DNA of 64,000 bases from Bacteroidota bacterium (GTDB taxonomy: Bacteria; Bacteroidota; Bacteroidia; Bacteroidales; Bacteroidaceae), in the NCBI GenBank assembly GCA_023425865.1, contig JAFABV010000101.1:1-64000 (forward strand), written 5' to 3'. The notes below the pieces were generated by a model, which saw nothing but the letters and a program-made list of their open reading frames with translations, ran no database searches and had not been told where the DNA came from. Positions 35,225 through 44,042 of the stretch are shown here, in pieces (position 1 is the stretch's first letter; the number at the start of each line of letters is the position of its first letter). Both the position numbers and the translations under genes were made by a program.

Positions 35225-36610
35225 ATGTTAAACGGTAAGAAAAGTGAAGCCCTACTGGCGAAGATTCGCGAAAACCAGCCCTTAAGCGGTCGTGAGAAGT
35301 TGAATCTCATCGTAGAGCTGAGTATCCCCTCTATGCTCGCGCAAATCACCATGGTGATGATGTTCTTTATCGACGCATCAATGGTGGGTAATCTCGGCGC
35401 AGCGGCTTCCGCCAGCATTGGCCTCATAGAGACTACCACCTGGCTCATGGGCTCGTTCATGGGCGCTTCTTCCATAGGCTTCTCGGTGCAGGTGGCCCAC
35501 TTCATTGGTGCCAACGACTTCTTCAAGGCACGCCAAGTGTTCAGGCATGCCATTGTTTGCGGCCTCATCTTCTCCATCTTCATTGGCTCAGTAGGTGTAG
35601 CCATTCACAACCCCTTGCCACTATGGTTGGGTGGCGGCATCGATATCGCGCCCGACAGCTCGGTCTATTTCCTCATCTTTTCACTCACCCTTCCCGTCGT
35701 TTTTCTGTATCATCTCATGAGTGCCATGCTCAAGAGTTCGGGCGACATGCGCGTACCGAGTGTGCTGAGTATCATGATGTGCTTGTTGGACGTAGCTTTC
35801 AACTACTTCTTCATTTATATGCTCGACTTAGGTGTCATGGGAGCGGCCTTAGGCACGATGTGTGCCTATATCGTCACCGTGATTCCCATGAGCTACGTAG
35901 CGCTGTGCAAGAATAAGATATTGGCGCTGAAGCACGACCATGTGCCTTTTCAATGGGTATGGAACTATGTGCGCAACGCCCTGAAGATCAGTCTGCCGAT
36001 AGCCATGCAGACCCTGCTCATGAGTGGGGCGCAGGTAGTGAGCACGCTCATCGTGGCCCCATTGGGAAACATTGCCATAGCGGCCAACTCGTTCGCCATC
36101 ACGGCCGAAAGCCTGTGCTACATGCCGGGCTACGGCATAGGCGATGCCGCCACCACGCTCATCGGACAGACACATGGCGCCCGGCGTATGGACCTCTGCA
36201 AGAATTTTGCCCACCTCACCATAGGGCTGGGTATGCTTGTCATGGCTTTCATGGGGGTGGTGATGTATATCTTCGCTCCTGAGATGATAGGCTTTCTCTC
36301 GCCCGTAGAAGAAATACGCCAGCTGGGCACGCAAGTGCTGCGCATAGAGGCCTTTGCCGAACCCTTCTTCGCGGCGTCTATCGTTGGCTACAGCATCTGT
36401 GTGGGTGCTGGCGACACACTCCGCCCAGCCTTCATGAATCTGCTCTCCATGTGGTGCGTAAGGCTTACACTCGCTTATTTTCTGGCACAGGATTATGGGC
36501 TCAAGGGCGTATGGATTGCCATGGCCATTGAGCTCACGTTCCGCGGCCTCATCTTCCTCTGGCGTATATGGAGGGGCAACTGGATGAAAGCCATGAAGCC
36601 GGCTGCTTAA
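35225..36610 (+). CDS. MATE family efflux transporter
   Basis: 461 residues, twelve predicted membrane spans in two MatE repeats. The first half shows the family opening ELSIPSMLAQITMVMMFFID near residue 30, and the second begins with LKISLPIAMQTLLMSGAQVV near 255. Such proteins export cationic drugs or metabolites using Na+ or H+ gradients across the inner membrane; substrates cannot be read here. It is convergent with kup, 29 bp apart. Confidence 0.92.
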   Translation: MLNGKKSEALLAKIRENQPLSGREKLNLIVELSIPSMLAQITMVMMFFIDASMVGNLGAAASASIGLIETTTWLMGSFMGASSIGFSVQVAHFIGANDFFKARQVFRHAIVCGLIFSIFIGSVGVAIHNPLPLWLGGGIDIAPDSSVYFLIFSLTLPVVFLYHLMSAMLKSSGDMRVPSVLSIMMCLLDVAFNYFFIYMLDLGVMGAALGTMCAYIVTVIPMSYVALCKNKILALKHDHVPFQWVWNYVRNALKISLPIAMQTLLMSGAQVVSTLIVAPLGNIAIAANSFAITAESLCYMPGYGIGDAATTLIGQTHGARRMDLCKNFAHLTIGLGMLVMAFMGVVMYIFAPEMIGFLSPVEEIRQLGTQVLRIEAFAEPFFAASIVGYSICVGAGDTLRPAFMNLLSMWCVRLTLAYFLAQDYGLKGVWIAMAIELTFRGLIFLWRIWRGNWMKAMKPAA

Positions 36611-36639
36611 TTCACGATTTGACTTCAAGGGAGGGAAGG

Positions 36640-38586
36640 CTATGCCCTCCTCACAATTCTCTGCTTAGACCTGGTGTTGACGATCAGCGGCACCTTCTCC
36701 ACCGTCACGGAAGAAGTGTCGAGCCCCAACACCTGCTCGTCTCCCACGCCAATATGCTTGATAATGGCAAAGAGGTTGAGCAGCAGGTTATCGATGCCGC
36801 TCACTACCGTCGACGGGTAGTAAATGCGATGGATGACGATAAACCTGAAGTCGCCGGCAATGTTGCGCTGGCGCAGTGACGGGTATCCGCTACGAATATC
36901 AAACTGCCCTTCGGCAATAAGGTCCTCGACTATCTGGCGGAGATAGAGATTCATCAGCGGACTCACCCGGAAGCCCACCCGAATGTTGACCGCGAACAAG
37001 GTGTCGGGTATCAGCGCATGGCAAGTGTAGTCAAGCGTATCGGGAGCGTCGACATACTGGAAATGCACTAACCAATAGTGGTCGGCCCGTTTGGGCTGTT
37101 TGTTGATGATTGAGTAAATGAGCTTATCCTCTACCCTGTCTTCCCTGTTTGATTGGCGCACATACACCAGATTGGTGGCATACTTGGGTATCGTCACGTC
37201 TTTCTTGATGGCACTGATAACATCAAAATAGGGTTCCAGTTCCACAAAACGCAAGTAACTGCGCCGAATGGCGCGGGCCCGGTACCAAATGCACATCACC
37301 AAGCCAAAGACCGTAGCCAGCAACAGCGTGTACCATCCTCCATGAATGATCTTTGTCAAATTGGCCGCCAGAAACAATCCCTCTAACGTAAGATACACCA
37401 ACAGGAAGAAAGTCACCACCCCGCGGGGCACGCGGCGTTGAGACAGGTAGCTTGCAAGCATCAGCGTGGTGATGATCATCGTCATGGTGATAGCCAGCCC
37501 GTAGGCCGCCTCCATGTGGGCAGAGGTCTGAAACAACAGCACCGTGAACACACACAGCACGTAGAGTGCACCGTTGACCACGGGTATGTAAATCTGCCCT
37601 TTGTCTATGGAAGGATACTTGAAACGGAGCATCGGCCAGAAGTCAAGATGCACTGCCTCGCTGAAGATGGTGAAGCAACCGCTGATAAGCGCCTGACTGG
37701 CGATGATGGCCGCGCCCGTTGCCATGATGATGCCAGGGATAAGAAGCCATGAAGGCATCACGGCATAGAATGGATTGACGGGTGCCGTGAATAGCGCGCT
37801 GTGGCTGATAATATATGAGCCCTGTCCCATGTAGTTGAGTATCAGCATGAGCTTCACGAAGATCCAGCTGACGGTAATGTTCTGCCGACCACAATGCCCC
37901 AGGTCAGAATACAGTGCCTCGGCACCGGTGGTACACAGAAACACTGCCCCCAGCACCAAGAACCATTCGGGATTGTGGCTGAGCAACAGCACTGCATAAT
38001 AGGGATTGAAGGCCTTCAGTATCACCGGGGCATTTACCACGTGCGCTATGCCGAGCGCCCCTAACAAGAGAAACCACAACAGCATGAATGGCCCGAAATA
38101 ACGGCCTATGGACCCCGTACCAAAGCGCTGGATGAAAAATACCACGGTGATGATGCCCAGTACAATAGGAACGATAGGTATATGTGGCGAGAAGTGGTGG
38201 AGCCCTTCCACGGCCGAGGTGACGGTAATGGCAGGGGTGATGACCCCGTCGGCAATCAGTGTGCTGGCTCCTATGATGGCCAACAAATAATACCACCGCT
38301 TGCCTCGCTTGCGAATGAGGGTGTAAAGGGCCAAAACACCGCCCTCGCCCTTGTTGTCGGCACGCAAGGCAATGGCCACATACTTCAGCGTGGTCTGCAG
38401 TGTGAGCGTCCAGACTATACACGACACTGCACCCAGGATATAATCGGTATCAAAGGCGGGATTGGCCCTGAGTATTGTATTCATGACATAGAGCGGAGAC
38501 GTGCCGATATCGCCAAAAACAATACCAATGGCAACGAGAACACCTATACGCGTCAGGGCCTGGGTCTTGGTTGTATGATTAGTCAT
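36640..38586 (-). CDS. kup: KUP-type potassium uptake protein
   Basis: 648 residues: about twelve membrane spans in the first ~430, then a cytoplasmic C-terminal domain. The family signature FGDIGTSPLYVMNTI is near residue 24, and VFGDIGTSPLYV-type and GTGSIGRYFGPFMLLWF segments support Kup/Trk-D-type K+:H+ symport into the cytoplasm. The ~200-residue tail is longer than a minimal transporter and typical of Kup. It has a TACCTTTGC box upstream. Confidence 0.93.
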   Translation of the reverse strand: MTNHTTKTQALTRIGVLVAIGIVFGDIGTSPLYVMNTILRANPAFDTDYILGAVSCIVWTLTLQTTLKYVAIALRADNKGEGGVLALYTLIRKRGKRWYYLLAIIGASTLIADGVITPAITVTSAVEGLHHFSPHIPIVPIVLGIITVVFFIQRFGTGSIGRYFGPFMLLWFLLLGALGIAHVVNAPVILKAFNPYYAVLLLSHNPEWFLVLGAVFLCTTGAEALYSDLGHCGRQNITVSWIFVKLMLILNYMGQGSYIISHSALFTAPVNPFYAVMPSWLLIPGIIMATGAAIIASQALISGCFTIFSEAVHLDFWPMLRFKYPSIDKGQIYIPVVNGALYVLCVFTVLLFQTSAHMEAAYGLAITMTMIITTLMLASYLSQRRVPRGVVTFFLLVYLTLEGLFLAANLTKIIHGGWYTLLLATVFGLVMCIWYRARAIRRSYLRFVELEPYFDVISAIKKDVTIPKYATNLVYVRQSNREDRVEDKLIYSIINKQPKRADHYWLVHFQYVDAPDTLDYTCHALIPDTLFAVNIRVGFRVSPLMNLYLRQIVEDLIAEGQFDIRSGYPSLRQRNIAGDFRFIVIHRIYYPSTVVSGIDNLLLNLFAIIKHIGVGDEQVLGLDTSSVTVEKVPLIVNTRSKQRIVRRA

Positions 38587-38612
38587 ACCTTACTATTAAT
38601 AAAAAATATCGC

Positions 38613-38621
38613 GCAAAGGTA
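38613..38621 (-). promoter_or_regulatory. -7 box of kup promoter
   Basis: TACCTTTGC on the minus strand, 26 bp before the kup start, in a 316-bp region divergent from glyS. The rest of that region shows no other feature. Confidence 0.7.
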
Positions 38622-38860
38622 GAAAAGTTAACGCAATCAGATGCAAAAACTATGATAAAAAACATAAAAATGCCCTAATAAGCGACTTGCGCCAAGACAC
38701 GCCTGCACTGAAAAGACTTCGCAACCTTAATGATATATCAAACTAAGGATTTATGCAAATAATGTTCATTATTCTATCGGCAGACCGACAAAAGGGCGCA
38801 CGGGGAAACCCTTTTACTCTATTTTAACGGTAAACTATTCCGTAATGTTTAGAAAAACAG

Positions 38861-38869
38861 TACCTTTGC
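38861..38869 (+). promoter_or_regulatory. -7 box of glyS promoter
   Basis: TACCTTTGC, 33 bp before the glyS ATG at 38903, with TTTAGAAAA upstream. Confidence 0.75.
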
Positions 38870-38902
38870 AAGACAAAATACCAATTATATTAGATAAGAT
38901 AC

Positions 38903-40471
38903 ATGGCACAAGAAGATGTTTTCAAGAAGATAGTGAGCCACTGTAAGGAGTATGGTTTCGTCTTCCCCAGTTCAGAGATTTATGATGGACTTGCCGCTGT
39001 CTACGACTACGGACAAAACGGTGTAGAGCTCAAGAACAATATCAAGCAGTACTGGTGGCAGTCTATGGTACTGCTTCACGAGAACATCGTGGGGCTCGAT
39101 GCCAGTATCTTTATGCACCCCACAACCTGGAAGGCCAGCGGCCACGTTGACGCCTTCAACGACCCCCTCATCGACAACCGCGACTCTAAAAAGCGCTATC
39201 GCGCCGACAACCTGATTGAAGACCAGTTGGGCAAGTACGAGGAGAAGATCGAGAAAGAGGTGGCCAAGGCCGCCAAGAAGTTCGGCGAGAACTTCGACGA
39301 GGCCAAGTTCCGTGAAACAAACCCTCGCGTACTGGAACACCAGAGAAAGCACGACGAGCTGCACGCCCGGTATACCGAAGCTATGCAAGGCCCCAACCTC
39401 GAGGCCCTGAAGCAGATTATCCTCGACGAGGGTATCGTCGATCCCATCAGCGGCACCAAGAACTGGACCGATGTGCGCCAGTTCAACCTGATGTTCTCTA
39501 CAGAAATGGGTTCTGTGTCTGACACGACCAACAAGATCTACCTGCGCCCGGAGACCGCTCAGGGTATCTTCGTCAACTACCTCAACGTGCAGAAGACCGG
39601 CCGTATGAAGCTGCCGTTTGGTATCGCACAAATCGGTAAGGCCTTCCGCAATGAGATTGTGGCTCGCCAGTTCGTATTCCGCATGCGCGAGTTTGAGCAG
39701 ATGGAGATGCAGTTCTTCTGCCAGCCAGGCTCAGAGATGAAGTGGTTCAACTATTGGAAGACCGTGCGTTTGGCCTGGCATGAGGCTCTGGGCATGGGCA
39801 ACGAGAACTATCGCTACCACGACCACGAAAAGCTGGCTCACTATGCCAATGCCGCAACAGACGTTGAATTTAAGATGCCATTCGGCTTCAAGGAGGTGGA
39901 GGGCATCCACAGCCGTACCAACTTCGACCTTTCGCAGCACGAGAAATACAGCGGACGTAGCATCAAATACTTCGACCCCGACACCAATGAGAACTATGTG
40001 CCTTACGTGGTGGAGACCTCTATCGGCGTAGACCGTATGTTCCTCAGCGTGATGTGTCATGCCTATACTGAAGAAGACTTGGGCAATGGCGACAGCCGCG
40101 TGGTGCTCAAGTTGCCCGAGGCACTGGCTCCGGTGAAGTGCGCCGTGTTCCCCCTCGACAAGAAAGACGGACTGCCTGAGATAGCTCACGCCATCGTAGA
40201 AGACCTGAAGTTCCACTTCAATACCCACTACGGTGACCCGAAGGACTCTATCGGCAAGCGCTACCGTCGTCAGGATGCCATTGGCACACCCTACTGTGTC
40301 ACGGTGGACCACGACACGCCCAACGACCACAAGGTGACCCTGCGTCATCGCGACAGCATGCAGCAGGAGCGTGTGGCTATCAGCGACCTGCGCGCCATCA
40401 TCGAAGACCGGGTAAGCATCACATCGGTGCTTAAGAAACTCGGCAAGGAGATTGAAGGGTTAGACAAGTAG
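38903..40471 (+). CDS. glyS: Glycine--tRNA ligase (single-chain type)
   Basis: 522 residues; the alpha2 class II enzyme found in Bacteroidota, distinct from the alpha/beta GlyQ/GlyS form. It opens with VSHCKEYGFVFPSSEIYDGL and DYGQNGVELKNNIKQYWWQ. Motif 2 is within QIGKAFRNEIVARQFVFRMR near residue 240, and motif 3 within PYVVETSIGVDRMFLSVMCH near 365. The C-terminal ~110 residues are the anticodon-binding domain. It attaches glycine to tRNA-Gly. Own promoter; followed by an FKBP lipoprotein gene after a hairpin. Confidence 0.97.
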   Translation: MAQEDVFKKIVSHCKEYGFVFPSSEIYDGLAAVYDYGQNGVELKNNIKQYWWQSMVLLHENIVGLDASIFMHPTTWKASGHVDAFNDPLIDNRDSKKRYRADNLIEDQLGKYEEKIEKEVAKAAKKFGENFDEAKFRETNPRVLEHQRKHDELHARYTEAMQGPNLEALKQIILDEGIVDPISGTKNWTDVRQFNLMFSTEMGSVSDTTNKIYLRPETAQGIFVNYLNVQKTGRMKLPFGIAQIGKAFRNEIVARQFVFRMREFEQMEMQFFCQPGSEMKWFNYWKTVRLAWHEALGMGNENYRYHDHEKLAHYANAATDVEFKMPFGFKEVEGIHSRTNFDLSQHEKYSGRSIKYFDPDTNENYVPYVVETSIGVDRMFLSVMCHAYTEEDLGNGDSRVVLKLPEALAPVKCAVFPLDKKDGLPEIAHAIVEDLKFHFNTHYGDPKDSIGKRYRRQDAIGTPYCVTVDHDTPNDHKVTLRHRDSMQQERVAISDLRAIIEDRVSITSVLKKLGKEIEGLDK

Positions 40472-40559
40472 GCGCAACGTGAGGATGGACAGGTGAGCAT
40501 GGCTTGACGCTGACACTCACCTACGCCATACACTCGAAAAAAACTGAAATAATACTGAT

Positions 40560-40592
40560 GGGAAATCCAGGCCTCGGGGGCCTGCATTTCCC
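40560..40592. terminator. Hairpin between glyS and FKBP gene
   Basis: Stem GGGAAAT / ATTTCCC with an inner CAGGC/GCCTG arm, about 90 bp after the glyS stop and 18 bp before the next ATG. It could attenuate or terminate; no T tract. Confidence 0.4.
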
Positions 40593-40609
40593 TCAATATC
40601 TAAACAAAT

Positions 40610-41317
40610 ATGAATCAAGTTAGGAAGATGATGACCAAGATGCCGCTGACGAAAGCCGCTATGGCATTGCTGTCATGCTGCCTGCTCACTGTTTTCTGCT
40701 TCAGCTCGTGCTCAGAGAGCGATGACACTACAGAGGAGTTTCCCAACTGGCAGAACTATAATACGACGCAGTGGAATCAAATTTATGCCAATGCCACCCA
40801 GCGTATAGCGGCGGGTGACACCAGTTGGAAGATTATCAAGAACTGGAGTCTCGAAGACAGCCTGCACGCAGAAAACACGGCATACATCGTAGTGCATGTG
40901 CTCAATGAGGGTACAGGGGCCGGCTCACCACTTTACACAGACTCCGTGCGTGTACATTACACCGGATGGCTGCTCCCCTCTACCACATATAATACAGATG
41001 GCAAAGGCTATAAGTTCGACACTACCCTGCCCACAGGCACCACAGAAGCTACCGCCGCTCCAGCAAAATTTCTGGTTGGTAGCCTAACTGACGGCTTTGC
41101 CACGGCACTGCAGAACATGCACATTGGTGACGAATGGGAAGTATATGTTCCGTGGACACTGGGCTACGGCACAACGGCTACGACCAGCATTCCGGCCTAC
41201 TCTGTACTCACCTTCGACATCAAATTGATCTCCTACTATCGCGCTGGAGTTAAAGTTCCTGACTTTAAGAGCAAGCAAGGATGGGTGACTGCAGATTCTA
41301 CCAATTGGGAAGAATAA
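40610..41317 (+). CDS. FKBP-type peptidyl-prolyl isomerase, lipoprotein
   Basis: 235 residues. The N-terminus is a lipoprotein signal with the lipobox LTVFCFSSC, Cys near residue 34, so it is lipid-anchored in the envelope. The FKBP domain covers about residues 105-205: VRVHYTGWLLPS is the opening strand, KFLVGSLTDGFATALQNMHI corresponds to the usual GxxxGWxxGL region, and VPWTLGYGTTATTSIPAYSV to the PxxLAYG segment with Ala/Pro changes. It likely assists folding of exported proteins. Some active-site aromatics differ from canonical FKBP, so catalytic strength is uncertain. Confidence 0.88.
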   Translation: MNQVRKMMTKMPLTKAAMALLSCCLLTVFCFSSCSESDDTTEEFPNWQNYNTTQWNQIYANATQRIAAGDTSWKIIKNWSLEDSLHAENTAYIVVHVLNEGTGAGSPLYTDSVRVHYTGWLLPSTTYNTDGKGYKFDTTLPTGTTEATAAPAKFLVGSLTDGFATALQNMHIGDEWEVYVPWTLGYGTTATTSIPAYSVLTFDIKLISYYRAGVKVPDFKSKQGWVTADSTNWEE

Positions 41318-41352
41318 CTTATCCGCAATCATCCACCTAATCATATTACACC

Positions 41353-41404
41353 ATAACAGCACTGTCAAGATGCCCGGGGCCATTGCCTCGGGCATCGCTG
41401 TTAT
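41353..41404 (+). terminator. Terminator after FKBP gene
   Basis: Nested stems: outer ATAACAGC / GCTGTTAT and inner GATGCCCG / CGGGCATC, 36 bp after the FKBP stop. Confidence 0.65.
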
Positions 41405-41535
41405 AGCGTGACACACGTGCGATTGGCTTTAATCCGTGCGCTTGTGCCCGCACACAACCATTGATTTAGGTCAATAAAGTGGCATATTTTAGGCTTTATG
41501 CAGGTTAAATTCTTGTCACTTCTTGAAAATAACCC

Positions 41536-41544
41536 TACCTTTGC
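41536..41544 (+). promoter_or_regulatory. Strong promoter of the repeat-bearing transcript
   Basis: TACCTTTGC preceded at the usual distance by TTG, in a context very like highly expressed Bacteroidota promoters. No gene lies directly downstream. Confidence 0.65.
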
Positions 41545-41655
41545 ACCGTCGAAAAGAACATTATAGCACGTGAGTGCAGCAAGATATACAAAAAAGATAA
41601 TCCAGAAATTTAGAGAGAGTATCAATAAAATAAATGAGTTATTACACTGCAACAA

Positions 41656-41800
41656 GGTATTAGAACCAAGGTAATAAAGATTGTAAAACAGGTATTAGGA
41701 TAAGGTAAAAGATTGTAACGATAGGTGTTAGTGAGGTAAAGATTGTACAGGAAAAAGGTATTGGTTTAAGGTAAAAGATTGCGAAAACAGGATTGAACAA
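41656..41800. repeat. Degenerate ~34-bp tandem repeats
   Basis: Units begin at about 41656, 41691, 41724 and 41757, each of the form GGTATTAG...AAGGTAAAAGATTGTA with small length changes. Inside the putative transcript. Confidence 0.7.
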
Positions 41801-41888
41801 TAGGTATCTGGATCTACAGTCGACAAAAGATGCGGCAAAAGGTCGCCATCAGGATAACAAGAACAGGATAACAGGAGAAAGGTAAAAG

Positions 41889-41972
41889 ATGTATTTAACG
41901 ACGATGTACATGGTGTGCGCAGCATTCGCTGCCGCACTTCGATGGACGGAGGATAACAACAACTTACGTTAG
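41889..41972 (+). CDS. 27-codon ORF, possible small membrane peptide
   Basis: ATG at 41889 to TAG at 41972, preceded by AGGAGAAAGGTAAAAG, a strong SD-like sequence at good spacing. The peptide has a hydrophobic Met/Ala-rich half (YMVCAAFAAALRW) and a hydrophilic end. It sits at the end of the repeat-bearing transcript. No family recognised. The short length makes chance occurrence possible. Confidence 0.35.
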   Translation: MYLTTMYMVCAAFAAALRWTEDNNNLR

Positions 41973-42131
41973 TAGACAAGTTTGATGGACATCATGTCCA
42001 TACCATACAAGGCGATTCCCAAACAAGGGGGACCGCCTTTCGTTATTTAGGGGAAAGGCTCCTACCCATGGGTGGGTAAGCCTTGTGCGTTATGAAACAC
42101 ACTATACGGAGCCGGCGTATTACCTGCCACC

Positions 42132-44009
42132 CTACCCTAACAGGCGGTCAAGGTCGGCCTGAGGAAGAATATGAAGCACCTTCTTGCCGCCAGGCGTATA
42201 GTTGACATTAGCGCACTGGAACAACTCATTGACAACATTCTCCATCTCCTCATTGCTCAGAACCTGACCGTAAGGTATAGCCGCGGCGCGTGCCATACTT
42301 GAAGCCAGCACATCGTTGAGCTCCTTCAAAACAGATGCGCCTTTCTCCTCCGCCCCTACGAGCATATCACGTATGAGAGAGAGCGTATCAACACCCTCAA
42401 GTCCTTCAGGTATTGCATTTACGGCATAAGTGCCGCCACCCAAAGAAGTCAGTTCAAAACCCGTAGCCGACAATTCGTCAGCAATCTGCTCCAGTACGTT
42501 CTCTTCAGACGGCGTAAGCTGCAACGTCTCGGGAAAGAGCATCTTTTGGGAATGGAAACGGCGGGCAGAGAGACGTTCCAAGTAGCGCTCAAACAAGATA
42601 CGGATATGGGCACGGTGCTGGTCAATGATCATCAAGCCAGATTTTACGGCGGTCATGATATAACGCCCCTTGTACTGATAGTGTACAGGAGATTTCTCCG
42701 CGATGAGTGCGTCTTCCTTTCCCTCCTCCTCGGCAGGGAAAAGCATTTCATGGGCGGGACCGTTATCTGGCTCTAAACCACTGAAAAGCTGTTCCCACTC
42801 CAATGGCCCTTTAGACGGTATGGTTACACCACCCCCAGCCATGCCACCACCAATTTTACTGGTATGCGTGCGCGACACATTCGTCGCGTCGCGCCCTGTG
42901 GTACTGAATGGATTATACAGCGGATTGTACTGCACATCAGGCATGGCGGCATCCTGGTCGGGTGAATAGACCGGGATATCTGGTTTGCCATCGGTATCAA
43001 AATCGATGGTTGACACTTGGTTGAACATCCCGACAGCATCCTTCACGGCCGCGGATAGGATTTGCCAGATGGTCTGCTCGTTCTCAAACTTAATTTCAGT
43101 CTTGGTGGGGTGAATATTGACGTCGATATCTTTGGGATCAACATCAAAGTAAATGAAGTAAGGCACCTGCTCCCCCTGAGGCAACAGACGGTCAAAAGCC
43201 TGCATCACAGCCTTAGTGAAATAAGGATGGCGCATATAACGGCCATTCACAAAGAAGAATTGCTGGGCACCTTTCTTACGGCCAGACTCAGGCTTACCCA
43301 CAAAACCGCTGATACCACATACCGTAGTCTCCACGTTTACGGGCAGCAAATCCTGGTTAATGCGCTTGCCGAATACGTCCACAATACGCTGCCGTAGCTT
43401 TCCAGCCCTCAGATTAAACATCTCCGAGCCGTTACTATGGAATGTGAATGAAATCTGAGGATAGACAAGCACTATACGTTCAAAGGCCGAAATAATATTG
43501 TTAAGCTCCGTCGTATTCGATTTCAGGAACTTGCGACGCGCAGGTACATTATAAAATAAGTTCTCGATCAAGAAGTTTGAACCTTCGGGGCACGCACACG
43601 GTTCCTGACCCATAACCTTAGATCCGGCTATAGACAGATGTGTTCCAATCTCACTGCCCTGCAGTCGAGTCTTGAGTTCCACTTGCGCCACGGCGGCTAT
43701 CGAAGCCAATGCCTCCCCCCTGAACCCCATCGTATGGAGGTTAAACAGGTCATCAGCAACCTTAATCTTTGACGTGGCATGGCGCTCAAACGACAGTCGT
43801 GCGTCGGTTTCCGACATGCCCTTGCCATCGTCGATAACCTGTATGGAAGTACGTCCGGCATCTACCACCGACACGTGAATATTCTTCGCGCCGGCATCTA
43901 CGGCATTCTCTACCAACTCCTTGATGACAGAAGCCGGTCGCTGGATCACCTCTCCGGCGGCAATCTGGTTGGCCACCGAATCGGGTAAGAGTTGTATGAT
44001 GTCGCTCAT
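42132..44009 (-). CDS. mutL: DNA mismatch repair protein MutL
   Basis: 625 residues from the ATG at 44009, beginning MSDIIQLLPDSVANQIAAGE. The GHKL ATPase motifs are clear: ENAVDAGAKNIHV, DDGKGM and HTMGFRGEALASIAAV. The C-terminal dimerisation domain starts near residue 430. The usual nuclease motif DQHAxxExxxxE reads DQHRAHIRILFE, and the C-terminal CPHGRP-type motif is replaced by NYTPGGKK. This suggests a non-endonuclease or altered-metal MutL (inference). It couples MutS mismatch recognition to downstream repair. Last gene of a minus-strand block after the OstA-like gene, gap 33 bp. Confidence 0.95.
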   Translation of the reverse strand: MSDIIQLLPDSVANQIAAGEVIQRPASVIKELVENAVDAGAKNIHVSVVDAGRTSIQVIDDGKGMSETDARLSFERHATSKIKVADDLFNLHTMGFRGEALASIAAVAQVELKTRLQGSEIGTHLSIAGSKVMGQEPCACPEGSNFLIENLFYNVPARRKFLKSNTTELNNIISAFERIVLVYPQISFTFHSNGSEMFNLRAGKLRQRIVDVFGKRINQDLLPVNVETTVCGISGFVGKPESGRKKGAQQFFFVNGRYMRHPYFTKAVMQAFDRLLPQGEQVPYFIYFDVDPKDIDVNIHPTKTEIKFENEQTIWQILSAAVKDAVGMFNQVSTIDFDTDGKPDIPVYSPDQDAAMPDVQYNPLYNPFSTTGRDATNVSRTHTSKIGGGMAGGGVTIPSKGPLEWEQLFSGLEPDNGPAHEMLFPAEEEGKEDALIAEKSPVHYQYKGRYIMTAVKSGLMIIDQHRAHIRILFERYLERLSARRFHSQKMLFPETLQLTPSEENVLEQIADELSATGFELTSLGGGTYAVNAIPEGLEGVDTLSLIRDMLVGAEEKGASVLKELNDVLASSMARAAAIPYGQVLSNEEMENVVNELFQCANVNYTPGGKKVLHILPQADLDRLLG

Positions 44010-44042
44010 AAGAAACAATACTAAGATGAATAGCCCGTGCCA

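Larger units (their letters stand above)
41549..42041 (+). ncRNA. Putative transcript with 34-bp degenerate repeats
   Basis: From the promoter at 41536 to a hairpin with AAGGCG / CGCCTT stem at 42009-42039 followed by TCGTTATTT. The central part, about 41656-41880, has four to five units of 33-35 bp beginning GGTATTAG and containing GGTAAAAGATTGTA. The last motif, at 41881, becomes a ribosome-binding region and start codon for the 27-codon frame at 41889. Whether the RNA acts by itself or encodes the peptide is unknown. It does not match tmRNA, RNase P or SRP RNA in any pattern I can see. Confidence 0.45.

Noticed and set aside
41549..42041. tmRNA, RNase P RNA or SRP RNA
   Set aside because: None of the conserved motifs I know for these RNAs is visible; the region is dominated by 34-bp repeats.
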